NCBI GenBank assembly: GCA_002371115.1
Contig: DFFY01000052.1
Span: 195 to 9,804 of the forward strand
Source of the DNA: Bacteroidales bacterium UBA3764
GTDB taxonomy: Bacteria; Bacteroidota; Bacteroidia; Bacteroidales; UBA932
Direction: 5' to 3'
DNA length: 9,610 nucleotides
Shown: one piece after another, positions 1 to 6,279 of the stretch
Layout of the letters: the number at the start of each line of letters is the position of its first letter
How positions within the stretch are numbered: the stretch's first letter is position 1
Made by a program: the position numbers and the translations under genes
Notes under the pieces: generated by a model
Database searches by the model: none
What the model was told of the DNA's origin: nothing
The model's input: the letters and a program-made list of their open reading frames with translations, nothing else

Positions 1-626
1 AGACGGTGAACGCCTACTACAACCCTACCACCAACGAGATTTGCTTCCCGGCAGCCATCCTGCAGAAGCCCTTCTTTGACCCTGACGCCGACGACCCCGT
101 GAACTACGGCGGCATTGGCGTGGTGATTGGCCACGAAATGTCCCATGGCTTTGACGACCAGGGCTCCATGTTCGACGCCAAGGGCAACATGGTGAACTGG
201 TGGACCGAGGCGGACAAGGCCAAGTTCGACGAGCTGGGCAACAAGCTGGCCGCCCAGTTCGACGCAGTGGAAGTGCTGCCCGGCGTACACGCCAACGGCC
301 GTTATACCCTGGGTGAGAACATCGGCGACCACGGCGGCCTGTCCATTGCCTACACCGCCATGGAGAACGCCACCGCCGGCAAGAAGGATCCCATGATTGA
401 CGGCTTCAGCCGTGCCCAGCGCTTTTACCTGAGCTACGGCGCCATCTGGGCCCAGAACATCACCGACCAGGAAAAGGCCCGCTTGACCAATCTGGACCCG
501 CACTCGCTGGCCGTAAACCGCGTAAATGTGAGCATCCGCAACTTCCAGACCTTCTTCGAGGCCTTCGACATCCGGGAAGGCGACCCGATGTTCCGTCCGG
601 AAGCTGAACGCGTACACATTTGGTAG
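1..626 (+). CDS. pepO: M13 family zinc metallopeptidase (PepO/neprilysin type), C-terminal part
   Basis: The gene enters from the left edge; the frame reads TVNAYYNP at once and ends at TAG 624-626, so about 207 C-terminal residues are visible. The M13 catalytic core is present: the NAYYNP and FPAAILQ strands, the zinc site HEMSH (bases 132-146, two His ligands plus the catalytic Glu), and GENIGDHGG with the third ligand Glu at bases 315-317 and the supporting Asp at 327-329. Downstream are an RVN...RN segment matching the substrate-carboxylate-binding region, and a C-terminal ERVHIW resembling the conserved ending of bacterial M13 enzymes. The family cleaves oligopeptides; Bacteroidota members are usually exported to the periplasm or outer membrane, but the N-terminus is outside the window, so location is inferred. 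No catalytic residue is missing. The end overlaps the permease gene by 7 bases. The family is certain; the symbol pepO is by family only. Confidence 0.96.
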   Translation, partial: TVNAYYNPTTNEICFPAAILQKPFFDPDADDPVNYGGIGVVIGHEMSHGFDDQGSMFDAKGNMVNWWTEADKAKFDELGNKLAAQFDAVEVLPGVHANGRYTLGENIGDHGGLSIAYTAMENATAGKKDPMIDGFSRAQRFYLSYGAIWAQNITDQEKARLTNLDPHSLAVNRVNVSIRNFQTFFEAFDIREGDPMFRPEAERVHIW

Positions 627-1765
627 CGGAGCGGTTCATATCGCGTAAACTTACTTTTCAAGGAAACGTGGCGGCGGTGGCTATCGCCGTCAGTTTCTTT
701 GTCATTATTGTAGCGGTAGCCGTAAGCTCCGGCTTCCGCAGCGCCATCCGGGAGGGGGTGGCCCAGCTTGCCGGTGACATCCGCATCTCACCTTATACCG
801 GTGACGAAAGCGTCCCCATGCCGCGCCACCTCCCCTCCGAAGAGGCCCTCCTGGCCTTCCCGGGCGTACAGGAACTGGTTCCTGCCGTGGTCCGCGCCGG
901 CATTGTCAAGCAGGGCGACACCGTGCACGGGGTACTGGTGAAAGGCGTCCCCGACCGGTCACCTCTTACCGTCAGCATCCCCAAACGGCTCAGCGAAATC
1001 ACCGGACTGGGCGCGGGCGACCCCATTACCCTTTATTTTATAGGTGAAAAGCTGCGCGTGCGGCGCTTCACCATCGACACGGTACACCAGGACCTGCTGG
1101 AACTGGACGACAACCTGCTGGTTTACGCCCGCCTGGAAGACCTGCAACGCCTGAACGGCTGGTCGGAAGACCAGGTATCCTGCATAGACGTGCGCGTGAC
1201 GGCGGATTTACCGCGCGCCCAGGTGGAGCGCATGGCGCTGGGCATGAGCACCCTTCTGCTGGAAAGCGGCTCGGAAGCGGAGGAAAACCTCTTTGTGAGT
1301 ACCGCCGGCAGCAGCTATCCGCAAGTGTTCGACTGGCTGGGACTGCTGGATTTCAACGTGGTCATCATCCTGGTCCTGATGACGCTGGTGGCCGGATTCA
1401 ACATGGTGAGCGGCCTGCTGGTGATGCTGCTGCGGAACATTGCCACCATCGGCACGCTCAAAACCCTGGGCATGGACAACCGTGCCATCGGCCGGCTTTT
1501 TGTAACGATTGGCGCCAAGGCCGTCCTGAAAGGGATGCTGACCGGCAACGTGCTGGCGCTGCTGTTTTGCTGGGCGGAAAAAACCTGGCACCTGATTCCG
1601 CTGGATCCGGCCAATTATTTTGTCTCCTGGGTGCCGGTGCACGTGAATGTTCCCTGGATTCTTGCGGCGGACGCCATCGCTTTTCTGGGCATTCTGGCCC
1701 TGCTGTGGCTCCCCTCGCGCGTGATTGCGCGCATCGACCCGGCCGCTACCGTGAAGGCGGATTAA
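620..1765 (+). CDS. FtsX-like ABC transporter permease (LolC/LolE-MacB type)
   Basis: The 381-residue protein has the layout of FtsX/MacB-type permeases: a first membrane helix at about residues 17-38, a periplasmic domain to about 243, then three helices at about 244-272, 291-319 and 345-366. After helix 2 the cytoplasmic loop LRNIATIGTLKTLGM matches the family's coupling segment that contacts the ATPase, and the C-terminal SRVIARIDPAATVK matches the usual PxxxAxRIDPxxAL ending. Such proteins move lipoproteins or other envelope substrates with a LolD-like ATPase; no ATPase gene is present here, and substrate is unknown. The start is TTG at 620, overlapping the peptidase gene; the frame has a stop at 605-607 and no ATG before residue 67, after the first helix. 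GTG at 668 would remove the conserved ArRx-type leader before helix 1, so TTG is preferred. Coupling to the upstream peptidase is likely. Confidence 0.9.
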   Translation: MVAERFISRKLTFQGNVAAVAIAVSFFVIIVAVAVSSGFRSAIREGVAQLAGDIRISPYTGDESVPMPRHLPSEEALLAFPGVQELVPAVVRAGIVKQGDTVHGVLVKGVPDRSPLTVSIPKRLSEITGLGAGDPITLYFIGEKLRVRRFTIDTVHQDLLELDDNLLVYARLEDLQRLNGWSEDQVSCIDVRVTADLPRAQVERMALGMSTLLLESGSEAEENLFVSTAGSSYPQVFDWLGLLDFNVVIILVLMTLVAGFNMVSGLLVMLLRNIATIGTLKTLGMDNRAIGRLFVTIGAKAVLKGMLTGNVLALLFCWAEKTWHLIPLDPANYFVSWVPVHVNVPWILAADAIAFLGILALLWLPSRVIARIDPAATVKAD

Positions 1766-2373
1766 ATGCGGGCCTCGCGGAAAACCTCCACAATGGAAGG
1801 ATAGGTATTTTTCAGGAAGGGCGGGAGTGAGCTTTTGGCCACCCACGCCGCTTTGGTGATGTCCTCTTCCCGCTGGGGGGTAAGGTTGGTGGGGTCCGTG
1901 TACAGCATGTCGTACCACCAGGTGTGCTTGAGGTGCCACAGGCCCTGGCGGAAATAGACATGGTCCGTGATGCAGATGAGCCTGCGCAGTTCCAGCTGGT
2001 CCACGCCCGTTTCCTCCTGCACCTCCCGCATGGCACAAATCTCAATATCCTCTCCGGGCTCCTGATGGCCCTTGGGAAGGTCCCAGAGGCCGTTTCTGGA
2101 AATGAGCAGAAAGTCTCCGCGCCGGTTGCTCACCAGCCCGCCGGCCGCATTCACCTCCTTGAATTCCGTACAGATGCGCCGGTAGGTGTTCTCTATGTTG
2201 TCCGTGGAAATGTAAATGCGGGAAAGGGTGTCCTGTACCTCGAACATGCGCACCAGCGCGTGTATGTTCAGTTTCTCCCCTACGTGGAACTCCACGGAGT
2301 TAGGGTCTGCCAGGGCTTCCTCTTCCGGCGAACAAATGATGATGCAGCGTTTCTCGAAGTAGATTTTGTGCAT
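1762..2373 (-). CDS. Nudix hydrolase
   Basis: This 203-residue protein holds a complete Nudix box at residues 102-124 (GHQEPGE, seven residues, then REVQEETGV), fitting GX5EX7REUXEEXGU with all metal-binding glutamates present. Nudix enzymes hydrolyse a nucleoside diphosphate linked to another group X; the substrate cannot be told from this sequence. The region before the box (about residues 1-75) is an extra N-terminal domain beginning MHKIYFEKRCIIICS, and the Nudix fold starts around AAGGLVSN. ATG at 2371-2373 is preferred over an upstream TTG at 2395-2397, because that TTG would lie at the -7 promoter box and because MHKIYF is a natural strand-forming start. The stop TAA (1762-1764, complement) overlaps the stop of the converging permease gene. 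It is transcribed away from the SRPBCC gene. Confidence 0.93.
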   Translation of the reverse strand: MHKIYFEKRCIIICSPEEEALADPNSVEFHVGEKLNIHALVRMFEVQDTLSRIYISTDNIENTYRRICTEFKEVNAAGGLVSNRRGDFLLISRNGLWDLPKGHQEPGEDIEICAMREVQEETGVDQLELRRLICITDHVYFRQGLWHLKHTWWYDMLYTDPTNLTPQREEDITKAAWVAKSSLPPFLKNTYPSIVEVFREARI

Positions 2374-2382
2374 GGTTTTTGC

Positions 2383-2390
2383 TATCTTTG
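2383..2390 (+). promoter_or_regulatory. Candidate -7 promoter box for the SRPBCC gene
   Basis: TATCTTTG matches the Bacteroidota TAnnTTTG -7 consensus exactly and is placed to initiate near 2396, about 16 bases before ATG 2412. I see no TTTG at the expected -33 distance; the nearest is 14 bases upstream of the box, too close. It lies between the Nudix start codon and the minus-strand -7 box, so the two promoters would overlap. Confidence 0.5.
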
Positions 2391-2396
2391 CAAGCA

Positions 2397-2427
2397 CAAA
2401 TATACGAACTTATGACTGAAATCGAAA
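2397..2427 (-). promoter_or_regulatory. Candidate Bacteroidota promoter for the Nudix gene
   Basis: On the minus strand, TATATTTG (2404 down to 2397) matches the TAnnTTTG -7 element exactly. A TTTC (2427 down to 2424), one mismatch from the -33 TTTG, lies 19 bases upstream, within the usual 19-21. Predicted initiation near 2391 gives a leader of about 17 bases before ATG 2373. The -33 part falls inside the first codons of the divergent SRPBCC gene. Confidence 0.55.
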
Positions 2428-2858
2428 GCAAACACGGCATCGTTTCGCGTCAACCGTACGAGATGTACATGTCTTTTGTGGACCTCCAGAACTTCCAGCG
2501 CATGCTCCCGGAAGACAAAAAAGACATGATTACGGCCGACTACGACACCCTCACCGCCACGGTGCAGGGTTTCCATATCGGGGTAAAGGTGCATCAACGC
2601 GTCCCCTACTCCCGCATCGAGCTGGTGGATTTTGACGCGCCCTTCGCCTTTCACGTAGTCCTTCACTTCGAACCCTGCCGGGAGGACCCGTACAAGACGG
2701 ACTTCTGGATCAATGTGGAAGCGGAGCTGAACCTGATGATGAAGATGATGCTCTCCGGCAAGGTGAAAGAAGCGCTGGACAAGGTAGTGGACGGCCTGGT
2801 GGACGCCTCCAACGGCAAAATGCCGGAAGGGTTCGACCCGTCCAACTGGGCCAAATAG
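2412..2858 (+). CDS. SRPBCC / START-like fold protein (polyketide cyclase-like)
   Basis: This 148-residue protein has the pattern of small Bacteroidales SRPBCC proteins: an N-terminal strand (ESKHGIVSRQP), a helix-loop with LQNFQRMLP, a central DTLTATVQGFHIGVKV strand pair, then VEAELNLMMKMMLSGKVKEALDKVVDGL, the long C-terminal helix that covers the binding groove. The fold is a hydrophobic ligand-binding helix-grip; family members bind lipids or polyketides or act as chaperones, but no catalytic residues or ligand can be named here. It is cytoplasmic by lack of signal peptide. ATG 2412 is chosen over TTG 2379 because the longer form would run through the -7 promoter box at 2383-2390. It ends in FDPSNWAK, and the 22-bp repeat region begins directly after the stop. 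Family assignment is from overall pattern, not a diagnostic motif. Confidence 0.75.
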   Translation: MTEIESKHGIVSRQPYEMYMSFVDLQNFQRMLPEDKKDMITADYDTLTATVQGFHIGVKVHQRVPYSRIELVDFDAPFAFHVVLHFEPCREDPYKTDFWINVEAELNLMMKMMLSGKVKEALDKVVDGLVDASNGKMPEGFDPSNWAK

Positions 2859-2949
2859 ATTCTTCGCTGCGCTCAGAATGACAGAAAAATGCGCTCAGAA
2901 TGACAGAAAATTGCGCCCAGAATGACAGAAGAATGCGCCCAGAATGACA
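2859..2949 (+). repeat. Tandem 22-bp repeat built from a dispersed intergenic element
   Basis: Starting one base after the SRPBCC stop, a copy of the dispersed element (reverse complement begins TGTCATTCTGAGCGCAGCG) is followed by tandem units with a 22-base period at 2868, 2890, 2912 and 2934; the last is partial. Each unit contains TGCGCyCAGAATGACA followed by an A-rich tail. The first two units have CTC, the last two CCC, and the tails vary by one or two bases. The ATG in AGAATGACA of the last unit is the start codon of the next gene (2944). Related single copies occur at 5044-5074 and 7427-7460. Confidence 0.88.
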
Positions 2950-4092
2950 AGGTTTCCGGATAAATTTGAGCCGATGCTCACCGCATCGGTGGGGGCGGAA
3001 CGGGCTGCAACGGTGGTAGAGGCACTGGGGGCGGCGCCGTCCGTATCCATCCGCCTGAACCCGGCCAAGCTGCGCACCTGTCCGTTCCCGGACGCCACGC
3101 CGGTGCCCTGGAGCCCGTACGGCTACCTGCTGGGAGAACGGCCGGTATTCACGCTGGATCCGCTGTTCCATGCCGGGGCCTATTACGTCCAGGACACATC
3201 GGCCATGTTTGTGGGCCACGTGTTCCGCCAACTGCCGCTGCAGGAAGGTGCCGCCGTGCTGGACCTCTGCGCCGCACCCGGCGGCAAAACCACGGACCTG
3301 GCCGCCTCGCTCCGCGAGCGCTTAGGAGACCGTTTCTCCCTGCTCTCCAACGAGGTGATGCGCGCCCGCTACGGCGTGCTCCGCAGCAATGTGGAAACCT
3401 GGGGGGACGCGCGTATAGGCACGGTTTCCAGGGATCCGTCGGCCTTTGGCGCCAACGCCCTGTTCGATGTCATTGTGGCCGATGTCCCCTGCTCCGGCGA
3501 GGGCATGTTCCGCAAGGACGCGCAGGCGGTGGCGGAATGGTCGCCCGAGACGGTGGACTTCTGCGCAGCGCGCTCCCGCCGCATTCTCAGGGACATCTGG
3601 CCCACGCTCAAGCCGGGCGGCTGGCTGGTTTACTCCACCTGTACCTTCAATCACCTGGAAAACGACGACACCGTTGCCTGGGCGGCGGAGACGCTGGGCG
3701 CGGACATTGTCCCTGTCCTGGCCGATGCCTCCCCCGCCGTTCCCACCCGCCATGGCTATGCCCTGCTGCCGGGCCTGGTTCCCGGCGAGGGACAATATGC
3801 GGCCGTACTTCGCAAACAGGGAGAGGCGGAACCGGTTCGCGCCGGGGATCCGTTTACCCTGTTCCGGGCAGAACGTCCCTCCGCTCCGGAGGCCCTTCCC
3901 CGCTGGGACGTGGACCGCGAAACGGCCTTGCGCTATTTGCACGGTGATGCCTTGGTGCTCTCCCCGGAAGCGCCCGTGGGCCCGCTTACCATTGGCTATC
4001 AGGGCCTCCCGCTGGGCCCGGCCAAGAACCTGGGGAAACGGTGTAACAACCTGTACCCCAAAGCCAAACGCATTAGAATGGATATCCGATGA
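2944..4092 (+). CDS. NOL1/NOP2/Sun-family RNA m5C methyltransferase (RsmF-like)
   Basis: The 382-residue protein transfers a methyl group from S-adenosylmethionine to cytosine C5 in RNA, most likely 16S rRNA as in RsmF. The N-terminal domain carries VSIRLNP (about 34-40). Then come the SAM-binding motif I LDLCAAPGGKT (106-116), motif IV VADVPCSGEGMFR (178-190) with the releasing Cys183, and motif VI YSTCTFNHLEND (230-241) with the catalytic Cys233. The C-terminal part (about 322-382), with YLHGDAL and GLPLGPAKNLGKRCNNLYPK, matches the RsmF-type RNA-binding tail. At 382 residues it is shorter than E. coli RsmF (479); the linker between catalytic and tail domains is reduced. ATG 2944 starts MTRFPDKFEPML, which fits the family N-terminus, but lies within the last unit of the tandem repeat. 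The stop overlaps the next start as ATGA. The exact target is inferred. Confidence 0.93.
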   Translation: MTRFPDKFEPMLTASVGAERAATVVEALGAAPSVSIRLNPAKLRTCPFPDATPVPWSPYGYLLGERPVFTLDPLFHAGAYYVQDTSAMFVGHVFRQLPLQEGAAVLDLCAAPGGKTTDLAASLRERLGDRFSLLSNEVMRARYGVLRSNVETWGDARIGTVSRDPSAFGANALFDVIVADVPCSGEGMFRKDAQAVAEWSPETVDFCAARSRRILRDIWPTLKPGGWLVYSTCTFNHLENDDTVAWAAETLGADIVPVLADASPAVPTRHGYALLPGLVPGEGQYAAVLRKQGEAEPVRAGDPFTLFRAERPSAPEALPRWDVDRETALRYLHGDALVLSPEAPVGPLTIGYQGLPLGPAKNLGKRCNNLYPKAKRIRMDIR

Positions 4093-5015
4093 AAAAACAT
4101 TTGCTCCTCCTCCTGCTGGGCCTTGTATGCCTGGTCCCGTTAAGCGCCCAGGAAACCAAAGAGGACTATCTGCGCCGCTACAACCACCTGGTGGACCGGG
4201 TGGGGGCCGACGGCCTGGGCGTGGAAACCCTGCTGAACAAATGGGAAGCCGCCTGGCCGGAAGACGTCAACCAGCTGCTGGCCCGCTTCTCTTTCTGTTT
4301 TGCGCGGAGCCAAAGTTCCCGTGTCGTCCCCATGGAACAGGAACGCTATTTAGGCAATCCGCCGCTCCTACCCATGAAGGACTCACTGGGGAAAAAGGTG
4401 AATTACTTTGAAGTGACTGACTATGACGATGCGCTGTTTGCAGAGGCCAACACGGCTATCGGCAAGGCTATAGCCACCGCCCAGAACCGCCTGGACTGGC
4501 AGATGGCGAAAATCAGCGCCCTCATGGCCTATGAAAAGGAAAAGCCGGAAATGACGCTGCAGGAACTCAAGGCTCTGGCCACATTCCACTATACCCGCAA
4601 GCCGGACTGGGTGCATGAACAGCTGGGCACGGTGACGCCGGAGCAGTTCGAAGCCATTATGCAGGATTACTGCGCCGCCCTTTTCCGGATAAACACGCCC
4701 ACTTCCTTGGAGGCGTTCAAGGCCTTCTCCGAGCACTTGCTCAGCTACAAAAAGGACCATCCCCTGTTTATGGACAATTTAGGGTCCTATTATCTGGTGA
4801 AGAAGGACTACAAGAAGGCACGGAAATACTACGACCAGGTGCTCAAGAAGCACCCCGGTGACATGACGGCCCTGAAAAACAGCCTGCTGATGGCCCGCGC
4901 GCTCAAAGACGTGAAGCTGGAGAAGAAGTACCTGGCCCTCATGGCCGCCCACGGAGAGACGGAAACCGACCGCGCCGGCGCCCAGGCCCGCCTGGATGCC
5001 TATAACCGGAAATAA
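4089..5015 (+). CDS. Secreted tetratricopeptide-repeat protein of unknown function
   Basis: The 308-residue protein starts with a clear signal peptide: MKK, a run of leucines, and PLSA before QETKE, so cleavage after Ala20 is likely and the mature protein is probably periplasmic. I see no lipobox cysteine. The mature part is mostly helical. Near the end, residues about 223-256 (DHPLFMDNLGSYYLVKKDYKKARKYYDQ..., in parts) form a canonical TPR with the Leu/Gly/Tyr/Ala/Tyr pattern, followed by a degenerate second repeat at about 257-290. TPRs mediate protein contacts; partner and role are unknown. Its ATG overlaps the methyltransferase stop (ATGA), so translation is likely coupled, though a functional link between an RNA methylase and a secreted protein is not obvious. 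Base composition matches the neighbours. Confidence 0.82.
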   Translation: MKKHLLLLLLGLVCLVPLSAQETKEDYLRRYNHLVDRVGADGLGVETLLNKWEAAWPEDVNQLLARFSFCFARSQSSRVVPMEQERYLGNPPLLPMKDSLGKKVNYFEVTDYDDALFAEANTAIGKAIATAQNRLDWQMAKISALMAYEKEKPEMTLQELKALATFHYTRKPDWVHEQLGTVTPEQFEAIMQDYCAALFRINTPTSLEAFKAFSEHLLSYKKDHPLFMDNLGSYYLVKKDYKKARKYYDQVLKKHPGDMTALKNSLLMARALKDVKLEKKYLALMAAHGETETDRAGAQARLDAYNRK

Positions 5016-5043
5016 CCGCTGCCGTCCTGGGCAAAACAACCGC

Positions 5044-5074
5044 TGTCATTCCGAGCGAAGCGAGTGAATCTTCT
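5044..5074 (+). repeat. Dispersed intergenic repeat, single copy
   Basis: TGTCATTCCGAGCGAAGCGAG followed by TGAATCTTCT lies 28 bases after the TPR gene's stop. It is the inverted counterpart of the element at 2859-2883 and has the same orientation as the one at 7427. Its centre (GAGCGAAGCGAG) is a mirror repeat. It does not form a strong hairpin and has no T run, so I do not call it a terminator. The rest of the 113-base gap up to queA is AT-rich, with no promoter match I would defend. Confidence 0.75.
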
Positions 5075-5128
5075 GAAACTATTTTCACAAATCCTCCGTA
5101 TTATATAAGTATCGAAACAAACGGAGCA

Positions 5129-6178
5129 ATGAAACTTTCACAATTCAACTTCGATCTTACCCAGGATCGGATTGCCCAGAACCCTCCCCGCTGGCGGGAC
5201 GAAGCCCGTCTGATGGTTCTGCACAAGAATACCGGCGAAATTGAGCACCGGATCTTCAAGGATATCATCGACTATTTCGGCAAAGGCGACGTCTTTGTCC
5301 TCAACGATACCAAAGTCTTTCCTGCGCGCCTGTACGGCAAAAAGGAAAAGACCGGGGCGGACATCATGGTCCTCCTGCTCCGCGAGCTCAACCGTGAGCA
5401 GCGCCTGTGGGATGTCATCGTGGACCCGGCCCGCAAAATCCGTATCGGCAACAAACTTTACTTCGGTGAAGACGAGTCCATGGTGGCGGAGGTAATTGAC
5501 AATACCACGTCCCGCGGCCGCACCCTGCGTTTCCTCTTCGACGGCCCGTACGAGGATTTCAAGGAGGCCCTGTTCGCCCTGGGAGAGCCCTATGTTCCGG
5601 AATGGGTAAAGGAAAAAACCACCCCGGAGGATGTGGAGAACTACCAGACCATCTTCGCCGCAAACGAAGGTGCCGTAAGTGCGCCCGCCGCCGGTCTGCA
5701 CTTCAGTCGTGAACTATTCAACCGCATGATTCTCAAGGATATCGAGAAGGCATTCATTACCGTGCACATGGGGATAGGCCACTTCCGCAGCGTGGATGTG
5801 GAAGACCTCTCCAAGCACCGGATGGACTCCGAGCGGCTCATCATCACCGAGGAGGCGGCCACGATCATCAACCGGGCCAAACGTTCCGGCAAAAAAGTGT
5901 GCGCCATCGGGGCCACCGTCATGCGCGGACTGGAGACATACGTAACCACCACCCATGAGGTAAATGCCTTCGACGGCTGGACCAACAAGTTCATCTTCCC
6001 GCCGTACGACTACTCCGTGCCGGATGCCATCGTCTCCAACTTCCACCTGCCGCAGAGCACCATGCTCATGAGCGTCGCGGCCTTCGGCGGATACAAGCCG
6101 GTGATGGCCGCCTACGAGGAAGCGCTGAAGGAAGGCTACAAGTTCGGCCCCTACGGAGACGCCCTTCTTATCGTGTAA
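5129..6178 (+). CDS. queA: S-adenosylmethionine:tRNA ribosyltransferase-isomerase QueA
   Basis: QueA moves the ribosyl group of SAM onto 7-aminomethyl-7-deazaguanine at the wobble position of tRNAs with GUN anticodons, giving epoxyqueuosine in the queuosine pathway. The 349-residue protein is full length and collinear with the Bacteroides-type enzyme as I know it. Visible signatures are VFVLNDTKVFPARLYGKK (55-72), WDVIVDPARKIRIGNKLYFG (94-113), EGAVSAPAAGLHF (180-192), TVHMGIGHFR (211-220), HRMDSE (230-235), GATVMRGLET (261-270), FIFPPYDY (288-295), SNFHLPQSTM (303-312) and the ending YGDALLIV. ATG 5129 begins MKLSQFNFDL, the normal start. A GGAG sits only two bases before it, too close to be a normal Shine-Dalgarno site. 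No other queuosine genes are nearby. It appears to be a single-gene unit, ended by the hairpin at 6219-6255. Confidence 0.98.
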   Translation: MKLSQFNFDLTQDRIAQNPPRWRDEARLMVLHKNTGEIEHRIFKDIIDYFGKGDVFVLNDTKVFPARLYGKKEKTGADIMVLLLRELNREQRLWDVIVDPARKIRIGNKLYFGEDESMVAEVIDNTTSRGRTLRFLFDGPYEDFKEALFALGEPYVPEWVKEKTTPEDVENYQTIFAANEGAVSAPAAGLHFSRELFNRMILKDIEKAFITVHMGIGHFRSVDVEDLSKHRMDSERLIITEEAATIINRAKRSGKKVCAIGATVMRGLETYVTTTHEVNAFDGWTNKFIFPPYDYSVPDAIVSNFHLPQSTMLMSVAAFGGYKPVMAAYEEALKEGYKFGPYGDALLIV

Positions 6179-6218
6179 TTTTTTTACCGAATCGGTAGAA
6201 ACAGCAAAAAAACATGTG

Positions 6219-6255
6219 AAACAACGCAATTTTTTTTACGATTGCGTTGTTTTTG
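6219..6255 (+). terminator. Intrinsic terminator after queA
   Basis: A perfect 12-base inverted repeat, AAACAACGCAAT (6219-6230) and ATTGCGTTGTTT (6241-6252), encloses a 10-base T-rich loop. The right arm runs into further Ts (TTTTTG to 6255, then TTTTC). This is the form of a Rho-independent terminator closing the queA transcript, 41 bases after its stop. The left arm is preceded by GTG rather than a long A run, so reading on the other strand is less favoured. Confidence 0.85.
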
Positions 6256-6275
6256 TTTTCTAAGTGCTACTTTCG
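6247..6275 (+). promoter_or_regulatory. Weak candidate promoter for dprA
   Basis: TACTTTCG (6268-6275) differs from TAnnTTTG by one base, and a TTG (6247-6249) lies 18 bases upstream, inside the right arm of the terminator. Initiation would fall at about 6281, on top of the first ATG (6280), so the transcript would be leaderless or start from the second ATG (6283). The match is imperfect and the call tentative. Confidence 0.3.
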
Positions 6276-6279
6276 CGGC

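Noticed and set aside
1208..2038. 276-codon minus-strand open frame across the permease 3' end and the Nudix gene
   Set aside because: It is out of frame with the well-supported Nudix gene and antisense to the permease's membrane helices; the composition (Gly, His, Gln, Pro) is that of a shadow frame.
2868..2949. CRISPR-like reading of the 22-bp repeat
   Set aside because: The units are directly abutting with no unique spacers and lie between housekeeping genes without cas genes, so this is a plain tandem repeat.
3446..4411. 321-codon plus-strand frame spanning the methyltransferase 3' half and the TPR gene start
   Set aside because: It is the same-strand alternative frame of two genes with clear domains and reads as a Pro/Arg/Ala-rich sequence without a fold.
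5075..5128. Possible promoter and ribosome-binding site before queA (TATATAAGTATCG; GGAG at 5123)
   Set aside because: No stretch matches TAnnTTTG with fewer than two mismatches, and the GGAG is only two bases from the ATG. The region is AT-rich and may hold a promoter, but I cannot point to it.
6185..6197. Small inverted repeat TACCGAATCGGTA just after queA
   Set aside because: The stem is only 5 bp, and the T run lies before rather than after it on the plus strand, so it does not make a terminator. The stronger hairpin at 6219-6255 explains termination.
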